Below, in pieces: positions 1 to 13,000 of a stretch of DNA of 64,000 nucleotides. The DNA lies in assembly GCA_907165275.2 (NCBI GenBank), contig OU015670.1:4863501-4927500 (forward strand), written 5' to 3'. The notes beneath the pieces are model-generated. The model had not been told where the DNA came from. It searched no databases and was given only the letters and a program-made list of their open reading frames with translations. Position 1 is the stretch's first letter, and every line of letters begins with the position of its first letter. The position numbers were made by a program, and so were the translations under genes. Source of the DNA: Zygaena filipendulae. Its lineage: Eukaryota > Arthropoda > Insecta > Lepidoptera > Zygaenidae.

Positions 1-463
1 GACATAACTCGATTACAATCGCTGGCAGGCGCCGGAAGTGCTGCCATCTTGCCGCGCCACCCGCCACAGACTAAATATAATAATAAGTACCTATATGCTC
101 CCAATTAATAACAACCTTATTACAATATATCGGGTGTTTTCTACGTTATAAAAACGTTCGGTTTATAAAAAGATGTCTTAATATATTATTCCGAGAGCAA
201 ATCTGTTGTTTGCGGTAGAGTTCAGTGTACCAGGTTTGTTTGTTAAATGCCAGTCAAAAGGTAAGTTTTTTAAATACCTATATTATTACGAGAAATGTTA
301 TCAAAAAATATGCTGCATTATTTAAAACTTTTGCCTGTTTTTCCAAATGAAGAAAAAAGTTACAATACGAATTTTTGTGACGCTCGGGTCGGGATTATCA
401 AGGTACCTAACACAAATTCATGCATTTTTCTATAAACCAATTTTTTTAAGCTGTTTATTTATA

Positions 464-672
464 ACTAGATATTCCCCGAGGTTTCATCCGCGTTAATTTC
501 GTAGATCCCGCGGGAATTCCGGGATAAAAAGTACCCTGTGTCCTTTTCTGTACTCCTGACAACGTGTATGCAAAATTTCATGATGATAGGTCGAGCCGTT
601 AAGGCGTGAAAGCGTAACAGACAGACAGACAGACAGAGTTACTTTCGCATGTATAATATAAGTAGATAAGTA
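464..672 (+). repeat. Lepidopteran interspersed repeat (CCGCGG-core family), copy
   Basis: Begins near ccccgaggtttcatccgcg, continues through ccgggataaaaagtaccctg and caaaatttcatgatgat, and ends tataatataagtag. Class (SINE-like or Helitron-like) not determined. Many copies in both orientations occur across the window. Confidence 0.75.
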
Positions 673-1748
673 ATAGTGACATCTGGAAATTATAAGCCAG
701 AAGTCTAACAATATTTCTATCAGCGTTAAAATATGTAAGTAATCCACATTCATATTTTAAAGAAGTTTAAATGTTTGTGTGTTTGGATTTACGAGATAAT
801 TTCTAGAACTGCTGAACCGATACTAAAAATTCGCTCACTAATGAAAAGCTACACTATCCCTGAATATCGTAGGATACTTAGAGATCCCGAGGGGGTCCAG
901 AAATTAACGTGGGTGACACCGCACCTACTATATAAAGACAAAATAACATGTAAATCTAGAGTAAGTACTCAGTCATATTTCTAACAAGATTTTCGCTTCT
1001 TTAAAACCGCATTCGTAATCCGGCTTAGTCGTATTTCCAAGGAAACTATGAAACAATGTCGGCATCCATACAAAGGCAAGGAAAATTTGCACGTCTCCCC
1101 CTCCCCGGGGAGTTCCCTAATCTGCCATAGACAGAGATAGAATACGGTCGAGGAAATACTTGCGCGGCAATTTACATATCTATGGCACCGAATTCCTTAT
1201 TCCAAATTCGATTGGGAAATTTCATTGCTTCCATGGAAAATGTGGAGATAGAAGCGGGTATACACTTCACAGGAGAGAAATAGGACCTACAAGATGATGT
1301 TTTTAAGTAAATATTGAAAAACTTGACTTCCGGCCCTCAAAAGTTACGCTCCAACTTTAAATGACTTGAGGAAATGCCAACGGAGTTTCTTCTTCACAAA
1401 AAAACATCCTTTCTAACTCGGGGATTTGTTAGTTTATCTTCAGTGAAGGGCCGAGATCTTCTCGCTTTTTAAATTACGTTCTTTTTATTATTTATGTACC
1501 GTCTACACTTCCTGTGCCATTTTTCCCGCTAAAAGGGCGGTTGCAGCGAAAAGGTTTCCAGTGTAGGCAATGATATAAAAACAAACAGCCACGAAGGGAG
1601 AGGGCGGTGGAAAAGGTTATTCAGGCACAAAATGTTAGTACGTATATCTGCGGGGAAAATAATTAACACTTTTTATTGTGTTTTATCGTCTATGTTTGCC
1701 ATAACTGAGAAGTTAGTTTCTATTTCAACTAATTATTATTTAATCAAT

Positions 1749-2075
1749 ACCTATGTTGTCTTTTGAGGTAGGTAATTTTTTTTAATCCGTCGTGTAGATT
1801 AATAAAAAATATTGGACGCGTATTTTTTCTTTTTTTACGTAATCAAAAAATAACGGCGATACATTGAGTTGTTTCGCGTGACGTCACAACCCGGTGCAGT
1901 TTGTACGGGACTTATACCGATAATGACGTCACGAGTCCCCCACCGTAAACTTTAATGCGCTTTATATGTTTATTTTCCATTTATTTATAAAAGCGAAAAA
2001 TACGTGTCTATTATTTTTTTTTTCTAACTGACGGACTAATTAGAATTTTGATTTTCATACCCTGGAAAATACCCA
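1749..2075. mobile_element. ISL2EU-like MITE copy 1 (~325 bp)
   Basis: Ends with accca and is flanked by AT on both sides. The interior holds tacgtaatcaaaaaataac, a TGACGTCAC site and its partner about 60 bp away, and acgtgtctatt near the right arm. Same family as the copies at 14466, 25603, 32728, 46554, 51160 and 61275. Confidence 0.75.
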
Positions 2076-2794
2076 ATTAAATGAATTTTGAAATTTTAAA
2101 TTCGCATGGATTTATTTGTATTACAAATTTCTGTACAATTTTTTTGGAAATTCTAAGTCATCAACCCTCTAGATACTTCTTAGATTCTCACGTTTAGCAA
2201 AACGTGAGAATAATTGAACTTAAAAAAATTGACTGTTTTTAGATCAACCAAATAAAAGATAAAAAAATAAAGATAATCTAAAGGATAAAAAAATAAAGTC
2301 CATCGGAGAGTCAGTAACTCAAAAGACTGAAAATAGGATAGAAAGAGCTCGTTACGCTGCTGACGCTTCCGGAACAAAATGGCGGCTGTGCTTCCGGCGC
2401 CGCGGTACTTGTTGTCTGACCACCATCCGGAGCGGACGTGCCGACTGCAGACTGATACTTGTCTCTTTAATTACAAGCAATGCCATGGGTTCAGACAGAT
2501 TTGTAATCTATGTTTACAAGTTGATAGGTGCCTAAATTATTTAAGTACAAACCTACCTGCGAGTGCTTTTATTTCAAGAAAATTTTAAACTTGCCATGAA
2601 TTTAGTAGCTAGCTATAAGTCACTAGATTTCAGATAAAAGTGGTTTCTTAAGTGCTGTGTAACTGGTCTTTTTTATTGTAAATTTTATTTGGTAAATAAA
2701 AAAATAAAAAAATAATAACAATTTGCACGTACTCAGATATCTCAATCACAGATAATATAGTCTCAATGGATAATTCAATTGATTTAAATAAGGT

Positions 2795-3522
2795 AGTGCC
2801 TCCGCAGCCGGCGCCGGCTTCCAAAATTTAAGTGATTGGGAGCCGGCGGTGCACACATGGGTATGTTGGCAGCACTGTCAGAATGTCATGTCATGGTATT
2901 GTCATTTGTCATTTCATTCATGAGTTTGTGGTTGTGTGATTTACTCGCACCGTATCTCGCGAAAAAAACACCATGGCTTGTGCGAATAATGTCAAAATAA
3001 AAGTAAATGATAGATTTTCAACGTATAAACAATTTGAAGAAGTTCTCGGCTCAACTGTACAATAAGCACCCGCGATTTAGAGCTTCATATTTTTTATGTG
3101 TGTGGGACTTTGCTTAATATAACTTCACATAAAATCCCTAATTACGGAAACTCATCGTTTTCGAGAAAAAAAATACTAAAGTTTCACAATTTCATACAAA
3201 ACTCCGCGATGTGTCAACCATTTGCCATTGACTTTGTAAGAATTGTTTCGTTTTACATTCGGATAAAGTGATAATATTATTTATTATCTTTGATTATTAT
3301 AATTTGCTAATGAAAATGAAAATTTGTTAAACTTGAGTTGGTTAGGTTAGGTTTGCACTGTTGACGAAGTCGCGCGAGCCGAGCGAGCGTAGCGAGCGTG
3401 CCGCGGTAGCGGCCGGCGAAGCGCCAAAGTCAAAATATTTCGGCAGCCAGCGCCGGCTTCCGAATCCGCGGCCGGCGCCGGCTGCCAAATCGGCGGCCGG
3501 CGCCGGCTGCGGAGGCACTGCC
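2795..3522. mobile_element. Element with 24-bp GC-rich terminal inverted repeats
   Basis: The left end reads AGTGCCTCCGCAGCCGGCGC(CGGC), and the reverse complement is at the right end (to 3519), a near-perfect inverted repeat. Inside the right end are further GCCGGC-rich blocks (3402-3510). No coding potential; open frames here are GC-rich shadows. Superfamily unknown and no target duplication is obvious. Confidence 0.65.
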
Positions 3523-3916
3523 AGCGTGCACGTATCCAATCGCGTTTCGTTCATTTTTCTTTATGAAAAAATGTGTTTTTTTTATTGCATCCGGCTGACA
3601 TTCTACAAAAAAAACTCTCAAAGCTAAGCGCCTTCTATTGTCGCTACTAATGTTCACTTTAACACGAAAAGTCCCATCGTGAGGGGTCCATTAGACGCCA
3701 TTGTTTTATCGCGGCAACGGTGGTAGGCGGGACGCCATGTTGGTCCTTGGAAAAGCGTACGTAAACTATACAAATGGCAGGTAGTGTTTTTACTTTTTAA
3801 GACGAAGAAAATACAAAGCGAAACGAATGAATTTCAATATTAGTACGAGGCCCGAACAGATTTATCATTATTATTTATATTCTAATAGCACCCAAATAAC
3901 ACCCTGAGCTGTTTAA

Positions 3917-4142
3917 TACTAGCTGTGCCCCACGGTTTCATCCGCGGTAATTTCGGAGTTCCCGCTGGAATTTCGGGATAAAAAGTACCCTGTACCCTAT
4001 GTCCTTTTCTGTACCCCTTATAACGTGCATGCCAAATTTCATCCAAATCCGTTCAGCCGTTTTTGCATGATTGAGTAACAATCATCCAAACACCCAAACA
4101 TCTAAACATCCACACTTTCACATTTATAATATTTAGTAGGAT
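3917..4142 (+). repeat. Lepidopteran interspersed repeat (CCGCGG-core family), copy
   Basis: Starts atactagctgtgcccc and ends tttataatatttagtaggat, including short ccaaaca-type tandem repeats near the 3' end. A near full-length copy. Confidence 0.78.
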
Positions 4143-4607
4143 TTATTGATGTATCTTATGCTACAAATATAAGGTACAAGGGTTCCCAAAGGAATCTCGA
4201 AAAAATAGCCAGTAAGTAGGTAGTAGGTACCTAACTACAATAGATAAAGCAACATTAGTCTTGGAAACATTAATCCTTGGACTTTGACACGATTGTGCGC
4301 GTACATACATATTACGCTGCATAACTTTGTCATTACTCACTCTGTTTCGACTATTGCAATAGGCTAAGAGGCTATGGAAATAGAGTTTTTTTTTTAAAGT
4401 ATTATTTTTAAACAAACTTTATCATGTGTAATGAAAGTAACAAAGAAACGAACCCAAACACGAGTATCCTTGCAGTTTCCACTAGGGAATTCCGGTTGCT
4501 ATCTTCCAACTCCATCTTCAGACCCTCGGAAACATCTCGGAAAATACTTATGGCGACTAACCAAACTCAAATTCTTTATCAGATCAACTTGATGTGATTT
4601 ATTTAAC

Positions 4608-4690
4608 TATTTATTTATTTTTAATTGCCCAAAAAGGTACAAAATTAAATGGCGAACTTAATGCCTTTGAGGCACTCTATTCTATTCCAG
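4608..4690 (-). repeat. Retroposon 3' tail fragment
   Basis: Reads on the minus strand as ...gccatttaatt... with aaataaataaatag-type tail. It shares ggcgaacttaatgcct with the sequence at 23995-24065, so both are 3' ends of one retroposon family. Confidence 0.55.
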
Positions 4691-5849
4691 TTAACTATTG
4701 CGTTGTCTGAGAGATATTATATCAGTTTTTATTTAAAGTTAATTTGTAAGTTAAGTATACTAGTGTCTTATATATACTGAATTACGAGTATTTGTTTGGT
4801 TCCTATGACACAAACTTCTAGCTTAATTAGTGTAGATCATGTAGATCTGTGTGGTTTGAAGTGTCATCGTTTATTATTTATCGTTAGGTATAGTCTCAGA
4901 AGAATAGTATAGTATGTTCGTCATTGGTTAGTTGAACAACTGACAAGTCAAATTTATACCGCGAATTAATAATTTAAATCCGAGTTGAAATCGATATTGG
5001 GAACAATTATTTGGCCGCCATAATTACCCGGCTTTAACCCATCGTCAAATATTAATTAATCGTAATAGATTTCCAACGACGCCGACACAAAAGCCCGCAT
5101 GAACTACGAAAGGGTTTTGATGTGATATCCTTGACCTCAAACCAATAAAATACACTTTTCGCCGCATTCAGAGATATATTTAAAAATAACATACTTATAT
5201 TTTTATTTTCACCGCCAGCATCGCTAAAGTAATTAGGCTTAGTAAACAGTACTAAATACGCTCACAATCATTTTTTGTTACGTCCATGATACAGCACAGT
5301 TCAAGTTACAACACAACAAGAGACGAAAGTCGGAACCACCATCGATTCCCGCTAAAAAAACTTCCATTAATTGTAAGCAATTTTTGCATAAATCGCCAGT
5401 CTACATAAAACAGTATTTACAGTAGTCATTCAACTTTAATACTTACAATATCATAGCTTTTAATGTTATTATTGTAATTTAAAACGTGGCAATTTCCCTA
5501 GATTCCAAGTAATAAAAATAAAAGACCGCCTAGACACTTCCGTCTTATAAGAAAGATTAGGCAAAAGCGCATCCAATTTAATAGCCCCACCGGTTCTTAT
5601 CTCCATGGCAGCTTCGCGCCATGGCTGCGAAGCAATTTGAGTGCGGCATTCATTATTCAGCCTCAACTCTGGAACGGATACCCACCGACCGATGTTTTGG
5701 CAACCCTGTGTTAGTACGCTAGAATAATGTGGCTACGTTTTTATGACACAATAAAAATTGGTCTGTTTAGTCAAAAGTAAACAAAACATAGGTTTAGGTA
5801 ATAACATAGGTTGTAAAAGAGGAAATAATAATATTACAATGAGATAATT

Positions 5850-6051
5850 ATCCTACTAATATTATAAATGTGAAAGTGTGGATGTTTGGATGTTTGTTAC
5901 TCAATCACGTGAAAACGGCTGAACGGATTTGGATGAAATTTAGCATGCACGTTGTCAGGGGTACAAAGAAGGACATAGAGTACTTTTTATCCCTTAATTC
6001 CCGCGGGAACTCCGAAATTACCGCGGGTGAAACCGCGGGGCACAACTAGTA
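5850..6051 (-). repeat. Lepidopteran interspersed repeat (CCGCGG-core family), copy
   Basis: Reverse orientation: atcctactaatattataaat at the left and ccgcggggcacaactagt at the right. Confidence 0.78.
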
Positions 6052-6892
6052 ACTGATAAGGAAGAATGACTCCCACCCTTCGTTCAATAGAACGAGGGCT
6101 ATTTCGATTTTATTATCAACGAAATATGATGTCAAACGATAATGTGCCTACCTGCTATTCGATTTTTATGTAACCACAATATGTACACTCGTGAAAGGCA
6201 TAGACATTTGATTAATGACTGAACGATCGTGATATCATGCGATAAATTCCCCGAAAATACGATCCAAAGAATGCATATTCCACTGTATTCTTTCTCCCCA
6301 CCCAGGGCTGCCACTCGTCGCCTCTTAATATTTAATACCATCCACAAGAGTGGATGCCTAGAGGGATGGTGCGCACGACTTTACCAGATCCCTGTCCTAT
6401 TATTGCAAGTATGGACTTTTTCTTGACTCTAGGCGAATAGTTATCGGTTAGAAACAAGTCTGTAAAATAGTCGGCAATGGCGGATGGATTAATAACATTT
6501 TGGAAATTTTATCATGGAGAATTAGCCAGGTAATGGTGTAACTCTGGAAAAATTAATTTACCATGGGTATTTAACTTAAAAAATTAAACGTAGGCACTTA
6601 AATCGTGAATAATAAATAATTAATTAATTTACAGAACAATACAACAAGGCAAATCGATTTTTGGACATACTTTAAGCGTGTTGCTATGGAGCAAAATAAC
6701 TATGGGTTATTTCGCGATTTAGACAATCCGCTAGCGACAAGCGACCATAAACATAGGAGCATTTTTCGATTTTTCCATAACAACCTTCAAAAGTAACTAA
6801 AAGCAGCAAAAAATCTACGTGTGCTACGAGGGCACAGATATGCAGCTTACAAAGACGTAGTATTATTGTGAAATTCCTCGTCCATGTTGCAG

Positions 6893-7036
6893 AGACCTAA
6901 GCCGCAATGAGTTGACAGCTGTGAGCAGACGAACCTTCCGCGGGCTGACGGCGCTGAAGAGTTTGCATCTTGACGGCAACCAGCTCAAATGTATAGACGA
7001 AAAGGCGCTGGAGCATTTAAAGAGCTTAGAAGTTTT
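6893..7036 (+). CDS. slit: slit exon 1 of window: D1 LRR3-LRR4
   Basis: 144 bp coding two 24-residue repeats ([15 protein letters not shown]... and [16 protein letters not shown]...). The acceptor is ttgcag and the donor gtgagt. It enters in phase 2 and leaves in phase 2 within a Leu codon. Confidence 0.93.
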
Positions 7037-10000
7037 GTGAGTACAATAACTATGTAGGTACCTTTGGGTGGGAAAACTGCTATAGAAACAAAAATCGACA
7101 ATATCGTCATATTTTTAAACAGCGGTTCCATTTTCAAATGTTTCTAGTTGTTTTCTGCAGATTGACCCGCGTTAATTTGGAAGTTCCCGGGAGAACCCCG
7201 TGAAACGCTGAGCAGACGTCTCCTACCAATACCTGTCAAAAAGATTTACGAGATTTCGTGAAATGTGTTTTATATAATATACTAGCTGTGCCCCGCGGTT
7301 TCACCCGCGGTAAAATCGGTTTTCCCGCGGGAATTCCGGGATAAAAAGTACCCTATGTGTTAATCTGATGTATAACCTAAATTATTGTAAAGTTTCATTT
7401 AAATCCATTTAGTAGTTTTTGCATGAAAGAGTAAACAAATATCCATCCATCCATCCATCCATCCATCCATCCATCCATCCATACATACTAACAAACTTTC
7501 GCATTTATAATATTAGTAGGATTTAAAACAGGTTTAAAGAGTATAATTTAAAAATCAAAAATCTTTAGATGCGCTGGCTGTATCTGAGTGCGATGGATTT
7601 TAAATACAAAATCTGTGATCGTTCCAGAACGTTAAACAACAACAATTTGACATACCTGTCGCTGGAGCCGGCGGTGGTGACGCGACTGAACACTCTGCGA
7701 CTGAGCGACAATCCTGTCGTGTGCGACTGTCGTGTCGCGAGACTGGCGGGCGCTGTCCGTGCTGCAGGCATACTCGGAGTGGGCGCCAGGTGAGTGAAAC
7801 AATTAAAATGAATAAAAAAAAGAAAACATTCGTCATGATATCATTACTTTACTAATATGTGAAAGTGAGTTTGTTTGTTTGTTATTATGATTTGACGCCT
7901 TAATGGCTCAACCGATCATCATGAAATTTTGCATGCACGTTGTCAGAGGTACAGAGAAGGGCATAGGGTACTTTTTATCTCAGAATTCCCGCGGGAAGTT
8001 CCTCCATAAGTGTACGGTTTAATCCAATACCTTCTATCGTGATGCTGTATCTTTGTTTAACACATGACTCTAGCGTTTTGACCAGCAGATTTTGTCACCA
8101 GATGCCAGGCACCTGCTGCGTTCAGGGGAGCGTTGCTGACAGACCTGGAAGCCCACGAACTGATCTGCAGTGGTAAGTTCATGAGTCACCGTTGTGTTTG
8201 TTGAAGTGCAACGAACCAATTTTTTTTGAACGTATATATTATTTTTTTTTATGTCACACTTTACCTGGCAATCGTTCAGATGGCACACCTATACTATCCA
8301 TAAGTATACCATGCGATTGTGAGTTTGTTTGTTACGTTTTCACGCCTTAACTACATAAGCGATCATTATGAACTTTTGAATACACGTTTTCAGGGATACA
8401 GGAAAGGACAAAGCATAGGGTACCTACTTTTTATCCAGGAACTATTGCGGGAACTCTGAAATTAAGGCGTGTGAAACAGCTGGGTATTCAATGAAGATGC
8501 ACGTATATTTTGTATTTGCCCGGCCGGCCAGGGCCGACGACGCCGGTGGCGACGGAGTGTTCGGCGGAGCCCCGCTGCCCGCCCGCGTGCCGCTGCACCG
8601 CCGAGGGCACGGTGGACTGCCGGGAGAAGCTGCTCACCGAGCTGCCCGCCACCATACCGCACCGCGCCACCGAGATGTGAGTGACGAACGCAGTCGCAGA
8701 GAATATATGTAGAGAATGGATTTAGTGTATACTCAATCCATTCAATATCATTATCGTATCGGTATCGTATCGGGCTCCGCTCGCATTATGGGCTCCGCTG
8801 AAAATCAGCGCTGCCGCATTCTATGCGACAGCATATGCTGAGTCGGTGTCCAGTTTGACATCGCAATAAATACTTAACAATTTGTATTTCTATTTAAGGT
8901 ATTTTGATGTTGATGCCAAATAAAGTATATGTCTATGTCCATGTATATGTCTATGTCTATGTCGTCATTGCTATAGAAAACTAAGGAACGTGTCGTCATT
9001 TCACGTGGTCACGAAAACTGTACTTTTGATTGAACTATTTTACGTGACCACGTGACACGATGATACGTTCCTTAGTTTTCTGAAGCGATAACGACTTTAG
9101 ATTGGCAACTTGGCTAAGGGGGCAGCTGTATTATGTTGTTTTTAGATTGGCAACTTGGCCAAGAGGGCAGCTGTATTGTGTTGTTTTCTTTTAAATCTTT
9201 TCTTTTGGCGTTTAATTTTTGTATTTTAATCCTATCGGCGGTATTCTAGTGCCGCATATACCTAAGGATCAAATTCTGGAAGGAAATATTAAATGAATGG
9301 CAAACTAAAGGAAGAGTTTAATTTTACGAAAAGACTACTTATTATTTTTTTTTTTAATTTTACACTTTTATGTATTCGATTTGTTCGAAATTCATAAATT
9401 ACCTTATATTCTAGTCCGTTCCGTTTTTGCTTTCAGCCGTTTGGAGCAGAACGAGATCACGGAGGTGGGCACGGGCGCGTTCGCGGCGGTGAAGCGCGTC
9501 GCGCGCATCGACCTGTCCAACAACAAGATCGACAAGCTGGCCGCCGACGCGTTCTCGGGACTCGCTCATCTGACGTCACTGTGAGACCGCCAAACATAAA
9601 TCAAAGAGAATCACAACGTTACGTAAATCGACGAATAAAGAAATGCATGTCGTTTAAATTTACTTGATATACTTACATTATGTTATAGAACTCGTAGAGA
9701 CGCTAAATACGAGTAAAACCAGCCGCAGTGTGCTCTTGTGACAGAGATTTTTATAAGAGTGTAATTTTGACATTGTATTGGCCTGTATTGGCATAGACAG
9801 TATAAGGTAGACAATATTATTATTACTTTAATGTTTCCAACACAAGTAACGTTTTTTAATGACTTGGCTGCACAGAGAAAATTTTACTAGAGATGACATG
9901 TAGGCGGAGCAAGCGCGCCACGGTTGCAACGGAGTTAGAGCAAACTTGCCTAAAACTTTTTTTTGCTAGTATCCCAAGTATATTTTTCACAATATTCCTA

Positions 10001-13000
10001 AAACTGTGAATTTTGAAAACAGTGACTAAGTATAAACGTAACCAAAAAGCCTTCAATACATTTCTTTACGGTAATGTATGTTTTAGTTTTGCGCGAAAAT
10101 CACCCGGCGACACCGGTTTTCCCCTGTTCTCATACTAAACTAAGTTGATGTTCCTTCTATCAGTTATTTTCTGTTCTGTGGTTGGCTGTTGCATGTCAAA
10201 CTTGATCTCTAATTTGCTACATCTCATACAATTACAGAGTGCTGTACGGTAATAAAATAAAGGATTTGCCGTCCGGAATATTTCATGGGCTGACGTCACT
10301 CCAGCTGCTGTAAGTATTTTTAGCAATAACTTGGTAGTATTAGGATAGCTATGTCTAGTATGTATATATTATTTATTATCAAGGCAAGGCGGATGGGAAT
10401 AATATTATACCAATTATAGATCGTACACTAACTTTTACAAGTTTTTGACTAATCTATGTTATATGTATTTATGTGTCTACAATTTTTCTCAAAATTGATG
10501 TCAGACCCAGGATCAGGGTTGTTGCTGGTTGTTGACAAGTTTGAATATATTGCTATATTTTGAAACAATATGCCATATTGATTTTATTTTTAAATTATAT
10601 ATTCCATGATTTTTCAATATTGCGGTAACAGTTTTTCTATGAAAAAAAGTACCTGAAACAAATAATTAAAAAAAACTAACCAGTCTTAAACCAGTGTATC
10701 CCCTGGTCAAGTATTAACATTAAGTTTTAGAACATCCTGTATAACATTTTTGGTCTTGCCCGTATGCATGAAACGTCTTTGACCTGTTTGTTTATATTTC
10801 AGATTGTTGAATTCAAACGAAATAACATGCATAAGGAAAGACACGTTCAGGGATTTGCAGAATTTAAAATTGCTGTAAGTATTAAAAATTGTTTTATATA
10901 ATTTACGGCTTCAGATAGGTAGTTCTACTAGGTTTCTATATAATTATTCTCTTGCAGGTCGCTTTATGATAACAACATAAGGTCATTGCCAAATGGCACA
11001 TTCGACGCATTGACCGGAATCCAAACCTTGTGAGTATTTTTTAACAGATTTTATGCTATTTTTGTAACTACGTGTGACGCAATGTATTATTATCCTTTTT
11101 GGACTTTAATTATACTGGTCCCGATGAAATCTTACCATGTTTTAAGGCACCTGGGCCGCAACCCGTTCGCTTGCGACTGCTCGCTGCGCTGGCTCGCCGC
11201 CTACCTGCGCCGGAACCCGATCGAGACCTCCGGCGCCAAGTGCGAGTCGCCCAAGCGCGTCACGCGCAAGCGCATCGACGCCCTCAGGGAGGAGACCTTT
11301 AAGTGCAAACGTAAGTTTTTCTCCTATTGATATGTCAAAAATTCAAAATTCAAAAGCTCTTTATTACTTAGGATTGGTTACAATCACTTGTAATCGTCAG
11401 CAGGTTCTTAAAACTATAAATTACCGTCAGTTCGGAATACGTCGTCTGCTGAGAAGAACTGACAAGAAACTCAGCAGGGCTGTCTTTAAATGATCTTACT
11501 TATAAACTAGGAGAACAAAAAATAGTAATTGGATAGAGCAATTCATTCCCAAACGTCTGTATCATTTAAATAGTCTACTACACTATAATATGCTTTATCG
11601 CATAATCTGTGTTTAATAAGCGTCTTGAATTTATTAATTGACAAATTAATTACATCGTTTGGGAATCGTTTGATATGGGTAGTACAAATTTCTTATTCCT
11701 ATTAAACTGTCAACAGACCAAACATGTGGCATGGGGGGGGGAGTTGCCTTACCAGCCTCTGCAGTTGAAGACCTATGTTGGATTGACGCATCGCCCTCAG
11801 TAGCGAGTTGTATGTAGTACAGAGGATTAGATTTCGTTCACTACAACTTTATGCTCGTAGTCGGCATCACCACAAGAGCATTACATTAATAAAGTTGGTC
11901 TGTTGTCTACTCCTTATGCTGTGGTTATAATGAGTGAATAGATATAAATATATTACTATTAACTAGAGAGAATATACGGCGGCGTATACGCGTTAATTTT
12001 AACCGAATGGCGTTGGATACATTTCGTTACGTTAATCTCAGAGTAATAAATATACTGCTTTAATCAATGCTTTTGTGCGTGACGAACAGTTTTGTGTAGG
12101 TACGCAAATCAACCGGGGACACTTTTAATACTTACGGCCGCACTCAGAGTCGACTTTAATGATTACTTAGTTAAGTATGGATTTTTAAAACAAAATTGCC
12201 GCAATCAGACAAGTTTAATAAATTAATGTTAATTGGCATTTAACTAATTAAGTTACATCTCATTAAATGCCAATTAACATTAATTAACTGAACATCTCTG
12301 AATGCGGCAATTTTGTTTTAAAAATCTATACTTAACTAAGTAATCATTAAAATCGACTCTGAGTGCGGCAGTAAATGTCCATTATATCTGTTCTGTGGTA
12401 CGAATGTAACCCGCGGCCCCGCAGCGGGCGAGGAGCCGCTGGACGCGTGCGGCGCGTCGCTGCCGTGCCCCGCGCCGTGCTCGTGCGCCCCCGCGCCCGC
12501 CGCGCACCCCGCGCGCGCCCTCAGCGTGGCGTGCCCGCGCGCCGCCCTCAGCGACGTGCCGAGGGACCTGCCCCTCAACACCGACGCGCTGTGAGTACGG
12601 CTGCCAGCTCCAAAAACACAAAAGCCGAACCCAGCCGAACTTTTTACCTTAAAAGCTGGACATACCTGTCTAATTTCTAATTAAAAAAGACAATATTCAT
12701 AATACAAAATAAATAATAATTACTTATTTAAATTTTTTATTATTTCATCTTTAATCTTTAGTCACGTAACCAACAAGCTTATTTTACACAAAATAATCAG
12801 TTATTCTCATAAAATTAAAAAAAGTCCAGACAAAAACCTAAGGCCGGACACTTGGCAACCCTCGCTAGAACGGAAAAGCAACGCGACGAATAGTTAGTGA
12901 TACAATAAATGGTTTCCACAGGAACATGTCCGACAACAACTTGGGGCTGATCAAGTCTGACGGCTTCTTCGGCCGGCTGCCGGACTTGACCAAACTGGAT

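Larger units (their letters stand above)
1..6892. other. Non-coding, repeat-rich DNA upstream of the first slit exon in the window
   Basis: I find no convincing exon here. The missing start of slit (signal peptide, first LRR N-cap, first two repeats) was looked for and not seen, so this is most likely a slit intron of at least 6.9 kb. It contains lepidopteran interspersed repeats, one ISL2EU-like MITE, a GC-rich terminal-repeat element and a retroposon tail, listed separately. The rest is AT-rich without clear features. Confidence 0.6.

Noticed and set aside
1..6892. Search for the missing first slit exons (signal peptide, first N-cap, LRR1-2)
   Set aside because: No frame with N-cap Cys spacing or LxxLxLxxN repeats was found, so these exons are placed left of the window.
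12336..12680. Several long GC-rich open frames on both strands
   Set aside because: They overlap slit exon 10 in other frames and have Arg/Ala-rich, domain-free translations. They are shadows of high-GC coding sequence.
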